A stretch of 64,000 nt of DNA from Chitinophagaceae bacterium UBA1953 (GTDB lineage: Bacteria > Bacteroidota > Bacteroidia > Chitinophagales > Chitinophagaceae): NCBI GenBank assembly GCA_002336115.1, contig DDEN01000057.1:1-64000 (forward strand), read 5' to 3'. The position numbers were made by a program, and so were the translations under genes. This document shows, piece by piece, positions 47,921-57,286 of this stretch (positions within the stretch are counted from its first letter, which is position 1; each line of letters starts with the position of its first letter). The notes beneath the pieces are model-generated. The model had not been told where the DNA came from. It ran no database searches and saw nothing but the letters and a program-made list of their open reading frames with translations.

Positions 47921-48997
47921 TTAATTGCAACCAGCACCTTTAATAAGTATCCTTGTACCGTTTACTTCATATGATGAATTGGTTGCAAGACATATTATTT
48001 TAAGCCTGGTAAACAGGTCGCCTGTTGAAACATCGCCGGTAAAAACACAGTTATTGATATTTGTGTTATCAATTACAATTTCAATCCCGTAACCTTTTTC
48101 AAGATCAAGAAATACACCCGATAACTTTGCCTGCTCATAAACAAAACGGGATGATTCCTTTACACTGACAGAGTCTTCATGATTTTTTACAAATTCAGGA
48201 TGACTAACCAGCTCGGCCATTAATATTCTCCGCTCAACCTGGTAAACAGCTTTCTGATTAGGAGTAAGAATGACTGATGCAATAGGCGATGATCCTTTCA
48301 GCAACTTTTCATTTTCATATACCTGAACACGACCGGTTTTAACCGCCACTTCCACATTTCCTGTTAAATCATTTGTATTAATTGTGAAGCTTGTTCCAAG
48401 TACCCGTGTTACAAGATGATTATAGTAAACCAGAAAAGGTTTTTGTGGATTTTTTGCTACCTGAAAAAAAGCAGAACCTTCTAAATACACTTCTCTTGCC
48501 GAATCATTAAAATTCCTGAAATAGCGAATTGAGCTACCCGGCTTCAAAGTAATTGTGCTCCCATCTGTTAAAGTAATGATTCGTAGTTCATGGGACTTAT
48601 TTTGTTCCAATACAGCATTTGCAGCAATCGTTGATACCACATCAGCATTTGTTTGATTTCTGTTTGTAATAAATAAGTAAGAAGCAATAACAATAAGTGC
48701 TACCGAGGCAGCAGCCAACCAATATTTCACAAAACTCCGGTTACGGTTCACTGGAATAATTTCGGCTGTAGATTTTTCGGAATTATAGATATTTCTTATT
48801 ATTTCCTGTGCAATATGCGGAGGTAAATCAGCAGTATGTTGAGCACCCATCAGCAGATCGTTGTGAATAGAATCGCTGATTAACTCATCATATTCATGAG
48901 TGGCAACCATTTCAAAAAATTCGTCGTGCTCAGCAGCAGCGATATGCCCACTTAAATATTGCTGAAGCAGATATTGAAAGCGATCGTTTTTGTTCAT
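47921..48997 (-). CDS. FecR family anti-sigma factor
   Basis: 358 residues. N-terminal cytosolic part (about 1-85) that should hold the sigma factor, one membrane segment (YWLAAASVALIVIASYLFI, about residues 92-110), then a periplasmic FecR domain with ITLTDGSTITLKPGSSIRYF, VYLEGSAFFQVAKNPQKPFLVY, VLGTSFTI and a C-terminal DUF4974-type region (VFLDLEKGYGIEI). It receives the signal from the STN domain of the downstream SusC and releases the sigma factor encoded 78 bases upstream. Same orientation as both partners. Confidence 0.95.
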   Translation of the reverse strand: MNKNDRFQYLLQQYLSGHIAAAEHDEFFEMVATHEYDELISDSIHNDLLMGAQHTADLPPHIAQEIIRNIYNSEKSTAEIIPVNRNRSFVKYWLAAASVALIVIASYLFITNRNQTNADVVSTIAANAVLEQNKSHELRIITLTDGSTITLKPGSSIRYFRNFNDSAREVYLEGSAFFQVAKNPQKPFLVYYNHLVTRVLGTSFTINTNDLTGNVEVAVKTGRVQVYENEKLLKGSSPIASVILTPNQKAVYQVERRILMAELVSHPEFVKNHEDSVSVKESSRFVYEQAKLSGVFLDLEKGYGIEIVIDNTNINNCVFTGDVSTGDLFTRLKIICLATNSSYEVNGTRILIKGAGCN

Positions 48998-49075
48998 AAA
49001 AAGCCGGGAAAAGAACCCGTACTATTTATATATACAATTAACTCAACCCGAAAGAGTACAAGGAAAGAAAAAAAA

Positions 49076-49669
49076 TTATAACAAAAGCAGAATAAAGATG
49101 GCAGATACAAGTATTCCTTTATCAGAAAAATACTTTTTAATTGCTTCCAGAGCCCGTGACATGTGCGTTTTAACTGTAAGGGCAGAAATGCCAAGTTTTT
49201 CACCTATTTCAAGATAGGTAAGGTGATGCCGCCTGGCGAGTATAAAGACTTTTTGCTGTTGTACGGGCAATGAACGAACAGCCTCTTCCAGCAATTCATT
49301 ATACTGACTTTCCTGCAAGCGATTCTCTACATTATTAACAGCAACTTCTGAAACCATGCTGATCTCTTTCATTGCATTCCATTCATTTGCAATTTTCTTT
49401 AGTCTGTTCAGCAGGTTGTTTTTTGTAAGTGTATAAAGCCAAGCACCAATTGGCTGATCTGAATTAAGCTTTCTTCTGTTAAACCATAATTTCATGAAAA
49501 CATCCTGCACCACTTCCTGCGCAAGTATCGGCGATTTTAAATAACGGAGAGCTGTTTGATAGATTTTTTTTCGATGACGGTCGTATAATAATTGAAACGC
49601 ATATTCACTATCATCAGCAAGCAGTGAAATTAACCGGGACTCCTCATATTGCGATTCATCAAAATGCAA
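49076..49669 (-). CDS. ECF RNA polymerase sigma factor (FecI-like)
   Basis: 197 residues. The only plausible start is TTG at 49669; no ATG or GTG precedes the conserved sigma region 2. Region 2: FQLLYDRHRKKIYQTALRYLKS then AQEVVQDVFMKLW; region 4: LPVQQQKVFILARRHHLTYLEIGEKLGISALTVKTHMSRAL (in parts), a complete helix-turn-helix. Length is normal for Bacteroidota ECF factors. Together with the FecR protein it should activate the STN-SusC dextran-type operon. The rare start codon may keep its level low. Confidence 0.93.
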   Translation of the reverse strand: MHFDESQYEESRLISLLADDSEYAFQLLYDRHRKKIYQTALRYLKSPILAQEVVQDVFMKLWFNRRKLNSDQPIGAWLYTLTKNNLLNRLKKIANEWNAMKEISMVSEVAVNNVENRLQESQYNELLEEAVRSLPVQQQKVFILARRHHLTYLEIGEKLGISALTVKTHMSRALEAIKKYFSDKGILVSAIFILLLL

Positions 49670-49834
49670 GTACTTTTTTTTGTTAAAAGTAATAATATCC
49701 TGATAACTTTTTGGGCAAAAAAATCACGAACCATCCGGACAATAAAAACAATACCTCTGATGAAATTTGTTATAATACAGTTACAGAAAAAAATCATTTC
49801 TTCAATTCTCTTTCATTAAAAACCGTATTTGTTT

Positions 49835-52800
49835 TTACCTGATTAAAATTACCGAACCGGCTACAGGAATAATTCCTCCATCGCCACAAACAACTTCGGC
49901 CACATAACCAAACATTCCCGGAGGCGCTTTTTGCCCGGTTAGTGTTGTACCATCCCAACCAAGCAACGGATCATTTGCATTTGTATATGACCGCTCAAAA
50001 ACAATATTGCCCCAACGATCGTACACACGCAGATTTTTTACTGCTTCAAGTCCATAACCCATTACATAAAACCGGTCGTTAATACCATCATTGTTTGGTG
50101 TAAATGCGTTGGGGATAAAAATATTATTCCTGTCGCACAGTACCGTTATTTTCACCTCATCATAAGCAGTGCAATTACCATCGTTGGTAGCAACAATCCT
50201 GTACACCGTTGTTTTTATTGGCGAAGCAACAGGATTAATACATGTTGTACAGGTAAGATATGATGCCGGTGACCAGAGTACAGAGCTAACATCGGCTGAT
50301 AGCTGAGGCAATAACGTTACCGAATTTCCTCCCCTTATTGTTGTATCTCTTCCTGCGTCCACAACAGGATATGGATACACCGTAACAGTTACCGATGCAG
50401 TACTAGTAAAACAATTCAGCGTATCGCTCCCGGTAACTGTATAAATGGTTGTTGCAATTGGTGAAGCTAATGGTGCTGCTATTGTAGAATCGTTTAAAGT
50501 TGTACCCGGCGACCATGTATATTTTTCTGCACCTGCCGCAGAAAGCAGAATTGATTTACCTACACAAATAACCTGATCGGCTCCTGTTGTAACAGTAAAA
50601 GGTTTCTTTATACTTATGAGTACCGAATCCTTGTCTGTGCAACCTTGAGCAGATGTTCCTGTTACAACGTAATACCTGTCGCTGGTTGGAGCTGCAACCG
50701 GATTGGTGCAATTAGTACAACTAAGCTCTACTCCGGGTGACCATATATAAGTAGCCGCACCCGAAGGATTGAGTATAATTGAAGATCCGAGGCAGATGGT
50801 TGTATCATTTCCGGCGCTTACAACAGGTGTTTGATTTATTGTAATGGTATTACTGATTGTATCAGTACAACCAAGGCTATTTGTACCTATTAGCTGCACC
50901 GGGTATAATCCTGCGGTGTTAATATTATAAGCACTGATATTTTGCGATGCGAAAGATTTCCCGTCAAAATTCCACAACCAGTTCATTGTAGCTGTATCAG
51001 CATTTGTTCGTACTCCCTGAAGTGATACAGATGCCGGTGTGCAATAGGTGGTTGTTCCGCTTATACTAAGTACCGGTGTTTGTGAAACCTTAATCAGATT
51101 ATTTTTTGTTACTGAATTAGTACATCCATTTGCTGTTGATATTGATAAAGAAACCGTATATGTTCCCGGCGCTGCATAAACATGCAACGGATTTGTTTGA
51201 CTGGATGTAGTGCCATCGCCAAAATCCCACAAACGGGAAGTAATAATATCGGCAGTAATGGTTGAATCTCTGAACTGAATTGCGCCTGCATCACACAACA
51301 CTGTTTTATCAAAACTGAAATCAGCACTTGAGCCAAAAATTTTCAACGTATCTTTTCCAATAATGGGAGTTAAGCAACCATCCGGATCCTGGAGAATAAT
51401 TTTGGGCAGATAAAAACCAGGGTATTTATAACTGAACTGCAGAACAGAATCTTTTGAAAACAGCGTTGTACCATCGCCAAAGTCCCACAGATAATTCAGA
51501 CTGTCGCTGTTTGCCGAAATCTGGAAATTTACATTAACCGGATAACATCCCGACAAAGGATTGTATGTTAAAGTTCCATTCGTATTACTGAGTACCTGGA
51601 TGTTTTTTTGTTTGGTATCTCTACAGCCGCCCGGAGAAACAGCAGTAAGCGTTACAATATAAGTATTGGGAATGCTGTATGAATATTTTGGAATTGTATC
51701 GGTGGAACTATTACCATCGCCAAAGTTCCAGAGTACTGAACGGAAGTACGACGAACGGTTATTAAACTGAACCTGTATAGGTGGACAGATTGTAAACGAA
51801 TCGCTCATAATAAAATTGGCATGAGGCACATCAATTGTAATGTAATTTGTTTTAATAACCGAATCGGTACAGCCTATTGATTCGGTTCCATAAAGTTTAA
51901 CAGTATAAATTCCGGAAGCGGTGTAAGCATGTGCAGGAGAAACACCAACTGAAGTAGTTCCATCACCAAAATCCCAAACATAGCTGAGGTTATAGCCTGA
52001 AGAACGGTTAATAAATGAAACAGGTGATCCGGGGCATGATAATGAATCAGCAACTGTAAAATCAATCTTCGATTCAATTACATCCAGTACTGTTGGAGCC
52101 AATGTACTATCCGTACAGCCCGATGCATCCTGCACAATGAGCTTTGGTATATAAGACGATGCGGTTGTGTACTTATGTGTAACAGGATTTGTTGTTGTAC
52201 TAAGAACGCTCCCATCGCCAAACTTCCACGTAACATTCGTTATTGCATTTGTGCCATCTGTAACCGATGTATTATTGAATGTAACATCTGAACCTGTACA
52301 TTGAAGCGCAGGTGCAAAACCAAAAGAAGCCGTAGGCCCTGTTACAGTAACGGTAGTTGATATGGTGCCTGTACAATTGTTTACGTTGGTATAAGTAAGG
52401 GTTATCGTATGTACTCCTGTGGCTGAAAAGCCGTGGGCGGCTGTTGCAGACGAAGATGTTGTACCATCATCGAACTGCCATAAATACGTTTTAATCAGTG
52501 CGGGATCAACATTCGTAACAGAAAAATTAAACACATTATTACGGCATTTAGAGGACTGATCGCTTACAATTGAAGGATTAAGACTGAGCAAAGTAACATC
52601 CTGTTGCGAAGTATGGCTACAGGAGCCATTTGTTACTGTTAATATTACTTTATACGTTCCTGTAGCCGAATAATTATGTGTGGGATTTGCTGCAGCAGAA
52701 GTCTGTCCATCACCAAAATCCCAATGGTAAACTGTTACCGGCCCCGTTGAAATATCAGTAAAAGAAGCTGTGGTTGTTACGTTACAATTATAATTCACCG

Positions 52801-54664
52801 AAAATTTTGAAACGGGGGGCAGAATGTTTATGTAGCTTGTTTTTGTTATTGAGTCGGGGCAACCATTTCGGCGTACAATCAGTTTTATGTCAAAAGCACC
52901 AGCGTCGTTGTAAACGTGCAGCGGATTTTGGAGCGTGCTTGTATTATTATCTCCAAAAATCCAAAGCCATTCATCGGGGGAGTTGGTACTCATATCGTTA
53001 AACTGAATATCCTTCCCGGCACAGGAAGTTAAAGGCGCTGCCGAGAACGCAGCAGTTGGTTTTGTTCCCGTTTTAATTCCTTTGATATATGTAACAGGAA
53101 CAGTGCAACCTGTAGATGTCGTTATAGTAAGCGTTACATCGTACTGGCCCTGCACCGGATAAATATGTGTGGGGTTCTGCTGTGTGGATGTTGTTCCATC
53201 ACCAAAATTCCAGAGCCAGGATACCACACTATCGGCCGATACCACATTTGCCACCGGGCTGAATGTATAAGGAAAACATCCGCCACCGGGCAAAGACGGA
53301 ACGGTAACAACAGGTTTTTGAACAATTATATAATCAGCTTTTGTAAAACTGCCGGTACAACCAGCACTTGCACTGATTGTAAGCTTAACAGTAAATGAAC
53401 CTTCAGTTGTATAGGTATGAGCCGGGTTCTGTAGTGTAGAGGTAGTACCATCGCCAAAATCCCAAAGCCATTGAGTTGCTCCGGGTGTGGTATTGGTAAA
53501 ATGAACTGTAAAAGGCGCTTTACACGAAACCGAATCATCTGCATTAATATCCGGAACAGGATTACTGATGACATCAATTGTACGGATTGATGAATCAATA
53601 CAATTGCCAAAATTGTTTACCAGTTTTACAGTATAACTTCCTGTAAGCGGAAAAATTTTGATCGGATTTTTTATCAATGATGTTGTTCCATCGCTGAAAT
53701 ACCATGTAAACGACTGCGGGTTAGGCGATGTATGGTTAAAAAAACCAACAGTATCATTAATGCACACATTATTCCTGTACGAAAAAACCGAGCTGTAATT
53801 GCCAATATTCAACTGGTTGCTTTTTGTAATGGTATCAATACATCCCAGGTCGCTGGCTGCAATTAATGTTACGCTGTAATTACCGGCAGTTGAATATAAA
53901 TGCGATGGATTGGTGAGGGTTGATGTTCCGCCGTCGCCGAAATCCCAGTTGTACGTCATAGTGCCTGTTCCGGTAGTCAGGTTGGTAAAACTGATGTTTT
54001 CAGGAGGTTTACAGTTAACCGGTGTGCTGGACGAAAAATTTGGGCTCACTCCCTGAGTTGACCTGATAAAGGATGACTTTACAAGCATATTACTGCACCC
54101 GTTGCTCGAAGTAACTTTCAGAGTTACATTAAAATTGCCGGCTGAACGATATATTTTATACGGGTTTTGAGCAGAGCTGGTAGTACCATCGCCAAAATCC
54201 CATTCCCATGCAACAATTGTAGTTCCCGATGGCGGAGTTGAGTTATCTACAAACTGCACCCGCAGCGGGAAACAGCCAACAGTTGAAGTTGAGGTGGTAA
54301 ATGAAACCTGCGGCACCTGTGATATAGTAATATAATTGGTACGAATGAGCGAATCCTTTCCTGATGCGTTTGAAATAACCAATTTAACAGTATAAATGCC
54401 CGGCAGCAGGTAAACAGTTGAAGGATTTTGTGAGGTGGAGGTAATCCCGTTCCCCAAGTCCCATTTCCAGTTTGTTGGGGTGCCGGTTGAATTATCGGTA
54501 AACTGCACAAGCAACGGGGCACATCCCGATACCGGATTTGCAGAAAAATCTGCCTTCAGTTGTGCAAAAGATGAATTGAAAAACAGTAAAATGCAAAGAA
54601 AAGCACCTGGAATTTTTCCGGCCCTGATGGTTGGTAAAAAAGTAATGAATGCCCATTTCCTCAT
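49835..54664 (-). CDS. Giant PKD-repeat protein with type B type IX secretion C-terminal domain
   Basis: 1609 residues, signal peptide ending near NSSFAQ. I count 15 PKD-like repeats of about 80-90 residues, most with W-x-F-G-D-G-T-T-S and an N-P-x-H-x-Y turn. Three modules with a D-x-T/V-I-C-x-G-x-S pattern and xWSP follow (third one diverged), then a gliding-motility-type C-terminal domain (IPNAFTPNNDGIND ... LRVYDRWGN). That ending is the type B signal for the type IX secretion system, so the protein is exported and attached to, or released from, the cell surface. Likely an adhesin or structural surface protein; no catalytic motif was seen. Transcribed away from rpsL. Confidence 0.93.
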   Translation of the reverse strand: MRKWAFITFLPTIRAGKIPGAFLCILLFFNSSFAQLKADFSANPVSGCAPLLVQFTDNSTGTPTNWKWDLGNGITSTSQNPSTVYLLPGIYTVKLVISNASGKDSLIRTNYITISQVPQVSFTTSTSTVGCFPLRVQFVDNSTPPSGTTIVAWEWDFGDGTTSSAQNPYKIYRSAGNFNVTLKVTSSNGCSNMLVKSSFIRSTQGVSPNFSSSTPVNCKPPENISFTNLTTGTGTMTYNWDFGDGGTSTLTNPSHLYSTAGNYSVTLIAASDLGCIDTITKSNQLNIGNYSSVFSYRNNVCINDTVGFFNHTSPNPQSFTWYFSDGTTSLIKNPIKIFPLTGSYTVKLVNNFGNCIDSSIRTIDVISNPVPDINADDSVSCKAPFTVHFTNTTPGATQWLWDFGDGTTSTLQNPAHTYTTEGSFTVKLTISASAGCTGSFTKADYIIVQKPVVTVPSLPGGGCFPYTFSPVANVVSADSVVSWLWNFGDGTTSTQQNPTHIYPVQGQYDVTLTITTSTGCTVPVTYIKGIKTGTKPTAAFSAAPLTSCAGKDIQFNDMSTNSPDEWLWIFGDNNTSTLQNPLHVYNDAGAFDIKLIVRRNGCPDSITKTSYINILPPVSKFSVNYNCNVTTTASFTDISTGPVTVYHWDFGDGQTSAAANPTHNYSATGTYKVILTVTNGSCSHTSQQDVTLLSLNPSIVSDQSSKCRNNVFNFSVTNVDPALIKTYLWQFDDGTTSSSATAAHGFSATGVHTITLTYTNVNNCTGTISTTVTVTGPTASFGFAPALQCTGSDVTFNNTSVTDGTNAITNVTWKFGDGSVLSTTTNPVTHKYTTASSYIPKLIVQDASGCTDSTLAPTVLDVIESKIDFTVADSLSCPGSPVSFINRSSGYNLSYVWDFGDGTTSVGVSPAHAYTASGIYTVKLYGTESIGCTDSVIKTNYITIDVPHANFIMSDSFTICPPIQVQFNNRSSYFRSVLWNFGDGNSSTDTIPKYSYSIPNTYIVTLTAVSPGGCRDTKQKNIQVLSNTNGTLTYNPLSGCYPVNVNFQISANSDSLNYLWDFGDGTTLFSKDSVLQFSYKYPGFYLPKIILQDPDGCLTPIIGKDTLKIFGSSADFSFDKTVLCDAGAIQFRDSTITADIITSRLWDFGDGTTSSQTNPLHVYAAPGTYTVSLSISTANGCTNSVTKNNLIKVSQTPVLSISGTTTYCTPASVSLQGVRTNADTATMNWLWNFDGKSFASQNISAYNINTAGLYPVQLIGTNSLGCTDTISNTITINQTPVVSAGNDTTICLGSSIILNPSGAATYIWSPGVELSCTNCTNPVAAPTSDRYYVVTGTSAQGCTDKDSVLISIKKPFTVTTGADQVICVGKSILLSAAGAEKYTWSPGTTLNDSTIAAPLASPIATTIYTVTGSDTLNCFTSTASVTVTVYPYPVVDAGRDTTIRGGNSVTLLPQLSADVSSVLWSPASYLTCTTCINPVASPIKTTVYRIVATNDGNCTAYDEVKITVLCDRNNIFIPNAFTPNNDGINDRFYVMGYGLEAVKNLRVYDRWGNIVFERSYTNANDPLLGWDGTTLTGQKAPPGMFGYVAEVVCGDGGIIPVAGSVILIR

Positions 54665-54822
54665 AAGGATAAGAGGTGTGTTACCTGGTTAATGCTGTTT
54701 CAGTTGTACCTTTTTTATAAACAGAAAAAAAGCCCGTTTATTATATTTTGTGCCTTTTAATGCTGAAAATAGCGAAAATAGCGCTCAGCACCGCAGTTTT
54801 GGTATAAAAAGAAACCAAACTT

Positions 54823-54854
54823 TTTGTTAGTTTAATCGGAAGCTCCTACCTTTG
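54823..54854 (+). promoter_or_regulatory. Promoter of rpsL-rpsG
   Basis: TTTG (54,823-54,826), 20 bases, TACCTTTG (54,847-54,854): a full match to the Bacteroidota housekeeping pattern TTTG / TAnnTTTG. It lies 25 bases before the rpsL start. Confidence 0.8.
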
Positions 54855-54879
54855 CCGTCCTAAAAATAAAAGGTTACGA

Positions 54880-55260
54880 ATGCCTACAATTCAACAATTA
54901 GTAAGAAAAGGAAGAGATATTATCAGGGCAAAAAGCAAATCCCGTGCTTTGGATGCATGTCCGTTCCGCAGAGGAGTATGCACCCGTGTTTATACAACCA
55001 CGCCCAAAAAGCCTAACTCTGCTCTCCGCAAAGTGGCTAAAGTTCGTTTAACAAATAAAGTTGAGGTAATTGCCTACATTCCGGGTGAAGGTCATAACCT
55101 GCAGGAACACTCAATTGTTCTTGTACGTGGTGGTCGTGTGAAGGATTTACCAGGTGTACGTTACCATATTGTTCGTGGTTCGCTTGATACTGCCGGTGTA
55201 AAAGACCGCAAGAAGAGCCGTTCTAAGTACGGAACAAAGAGAGAAAAAGCAAAAAAATAA
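54880..55260 (+). CDS. rpsL: 30S ribosomal protein S12
   Basis: 126 residues, normal length, MPTIQQLVRKGR start. The decoding-centre motifs TTPKKPNSALRKVAKVRL (in parts) and PGVRYHIVRG are intact, including Lys in TPKKPNS, the streptomycin-resistance position; the residue here is the wild-type Lys. It contacts the codon-anticodon helix in the small subunit. Followed after 26 bases by rpsG. Start ATG 25 bases after the promoter -7 box. Confidence 0.99.
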   Translation: MPTIQQLVRKGRDIIRAKSKSRALDACPFRRGVCTRVYTTTPKKPNSALRKVAKVRLTNKVEVIAYIPGEGHNLQEHSIVLVRGGRVKDLPGVRYHIVRGSLDTAGVKDRKKSRSKYGTKREKAKK

Positions 55261-55286
55261 TTCCAACTAAGTAATTTTTATATACA

Positions 55287-55754
55287 ATGAGGAAGTCGAA
55301 ACCTAAAAAAATTGCGCTTGCACCAGATCCTAAGTACAACGACGTAATGGTGAGCCGCTTTGTTAATAACCTGATGTGGCAGGGTAAGAAGAGTACAGCA
55401 TTCAACATTTTTTATGATGCGTTGGATAAAGTAGCAAAAACTACCGGTGAAGATGGTTATGAAATATGGAGAAAAGCATTGTCAAATGTTACTCCTGCTG
55501 TTGAAGTACGCAGCCGTCGTATTGGTGGCGCAACCTTCCAGATTCCTTCGGAAGTACGTGCCGACAGAAAAATTTCATTAAGCATCAAATGGCTTGTTCG
55601 CTACAGCCGTGAACGTAACGGACGCAGCATGGCCGATAAATTAGCCAATGAAATTGTAAGTGCAAGCAAAGGTGAAGGCGGTGCTTTCAAAAAGAAAGAA
55701 GATACACACCGTATGGCTGAAGCAAACAAAGCGTTTGCACACTTCAGAGCTTAA
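55287..55754 (+). CDS. rpsG: 30S ribosomal protein S7
   Basis: 155 residues, full length. Primary 16S rRNA-binding protein that nucleates assembly of the small-subunit head. Seen: the MRKSKPKK start, KYNDVMVSRFVNNLMWQGKKSTA (in parts), the VEVRSRRIGGATFQIPSEVRADR segment and a C-terminal KKKEDTHRMAEANKAFAHFR helix. It shares the rpsL transcript and ends at a strong terminator instead of leading into fusA. Confidence 0.99.
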   Translation: MRKSKPKKIALAPDPKYNDVMVSRFVNNLMWQGKKSTAFNIFYDALDKVAKTTGEDGYEIWRKALSNVTPAVEVRSRRIGGATFQIPSEVRADRKISLSIKWLVRYSRERNGRSMADKLANEIVSASKGEGGAFKKKEDTHRMAEANKAFAHFRA

Positions 55755-55775
55755 TATGAATTAAATATATTCAAT

Positions 55776-55803
55776 AAAAAGCCCTCCAGGTGGAGGGCTT
55801 TTT
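55776..55803. terminator. Bidirectional terminator between rpsG and the TPR gene
   Basis: Perfect 12-bp stem AAAAAGCCCTCC / GGAGGGCTTTTT with an AGGT loop. It serves rpsG on the plus strand and, being symmetric with T runs on both strands, the convergent TPR gene as well. Confidence 0.92.
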
Positions 55804-55842
55804 ATTTAGGCCAAATCCTGCTTTAAATAAAATTATGCACGT

Positions 55843-56835
55843 CTATTCCGGATTAATATTATTTTCCTTTAAGATTTCATAGAACAACGATTCTTTTCCC
55901 ATTGCCTTCATTTTTGAATAAACAAAGTTTATCTGCTTTTGGGCATCAACACGATAAGGCGAATGCAATTCAATGTATTTTGAATAAGCTTTGCACATAT
56001 ACTTTAATCCATTTTCGTAGTCATTTTTATACTTAATCAGAACATTTCCAATTCCGTAATAAGTTTCTGGATCATTAGGATATATGGCTGCCAAACGCTT
56101 GTATTCTTCTATTGCGATGTCATAATTTTTCTGAAAAAGATAAACGATCGGAATGTTCTGTAAAGGCATTAATCCAAATGGATTGATTTTTAATGACTGT
56201 TGATATGCGGCAAGTGCTTCATCCAGATTTCCCAGCTTGCGGTTACAAATTCCTATGTTATCCCAGGCAAAAGCAAACAGACTATCAACCTGTAAGGCAT
56301 CTTTGAAATAACTAATAGCCTTCGCATAATTCCCTGCTTCGTACTCTTTTATTCCTTTGTTATATAATTTCACTGCTGTCGGATCGCCTGATATTGAATT
56401 TTCAGATTCCTGGTTTGTAACCGCCACCACTTTTTTAATAACTTCACAACTGTCAAATACATTTTCTTCTATTTCATAATAATACTTTTGGTACCCGCCC
56501 GACCCTTTGGGAAAAATTTTTATTTCAGCCTTACCTTTTGTGTTTTCAAGTATTTGCGCAGACTGAGAAATAATCTGATAGGCATCAACTTTATCATCAA
56601 TACATTGACTGATTTCTTTTGCTATCTGTGCTGGTGTTTTACCGGATGTTTCAATTTTTGAAATACAATTACATACATCTGCCCGAACAGGACTTAATAG
56701 TTTTTGCTTTTGTGTAATACCTGTTTCTTTTACAATCCTGCTGATTTTTTCAGAATCTTTTATTGTGTCTTTTTGAGCATTTACTGTAAATATGCCTGCA
56801 AGAAAAATCATCAGTGAAAGAAGGTACTTTGTCAT
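55843..56835 (-). CDS. Exported TPR-repeat protein
   Basis: 330 residues with a signal peptide (GIFTVNAQ). Residues about 40-95 form a helical domain with two cysteines (CNCISK and QCIDDK), and residues about 155-330 contain four or more tetratricopeptide repeats (YNKGIKEYEAGNYAKAISYFKDAL, AWDNIGICNRKLGNLDEALAAYQQSLKINP and so on). Such repeats bind partner proteins; no enzyme motif is seen. The gene is antisense within the str cluster, between rpsG and fusA. Function unknown. Confidence 0.85.
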   Translation of the reverse strand: MTKYLLSLMIFLAGIFTVNAQKDTIKDSEKISRIVKETGITQKQKLLSPVRADVCNCISKIETSGKTPAQIAKEISQCIDDKVDAYQIISQSAQILENTKGKAEIKIFPKGSGGYQKYYYEIEENVFDSCEVIKKVVAVTNQESENSISGDPTAVKLYNKGIKEYEAGNYAKAISYFKDALQVDSLFAFAWDNIGICNRKLGNLDEALAAYQQSLKINPFGLMPLQNIPIVYLFQKNYDIAIEEYKRLAAIYPNDPETYYGIGNVLIKYKNDYENGLKYMCKAYSKYIELHSPYRVDAQKQINFVYSKMKAMGKESLFYEILKENNINPE

Positions 56836-57286
56836 GGCCTTGGTTTTGGTGTTTATAATTAAGTGATTATAAAGCTACTGATTAAATCATGGCAAAATGG
56901 CCCAGGAGAATGTGCATTTCCTACTTATTGCATTGCAGGATGGATGATTATTAACTATTCACAATTAAAATCGTACTCAGCTTTTTTAGATCAAAATTCA
57001 TTTGTGAAACAACACAAAAAATCGTTACCTTTGCGCCGCCATTAGGAAAAGCTAATGTGAACATGTTCATGCGTTTTAGGGCTTATTCTTCAAGTGGCAG
57101 TCTATGAGAGTATAAATTCTTACATATCAGCGAAGGCGTTCCGGAATATACCGGAATATTTCTCCTCTTTTGAAAGCTGATTTTTTTTCCGAACGTACAA
57201 GTGAGTGACACAACTGAAGCTCAACAGAATTGCAAAAGTTCACAACAAAAAATAAAACATAAAAACAAACATCAAATCAAATAGTC
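56836..57286. other. 451-base region with fusA promoter and long leader
   Basis: No gene is seen. The first half should contain the promoter of the TPR gene on the minus strand. The fusA promoter is at 57,001-57,033; the following 250 bases form an unusually long leader with a small inverted repeat (TTCCGG / CCGGAA near 57,139-57,156) and an AT-rich, A-rich end before the ATG. Confidence 0.55.
57001..57033 (+). promoter_or_regulatory. Promoter of fusA
   Basis: TTTG (57,001-57,004), 21 bases, TACCTTTG (57,026-57,033): the same Bacteroidota consensus as before rpsL, with an identical -7 box. This gives fusA a transcription start independent of rpsL-rpsG and a leader of about 250 bases. Confidence 0.75.

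Noticed and set aside
49835..54664. Tandem DNA repeat region as a mobile or integron-like array
   Set aside because: The periodicity follows the PKD protein repeats in one reading frame; no recombination sites or integrase were seen.
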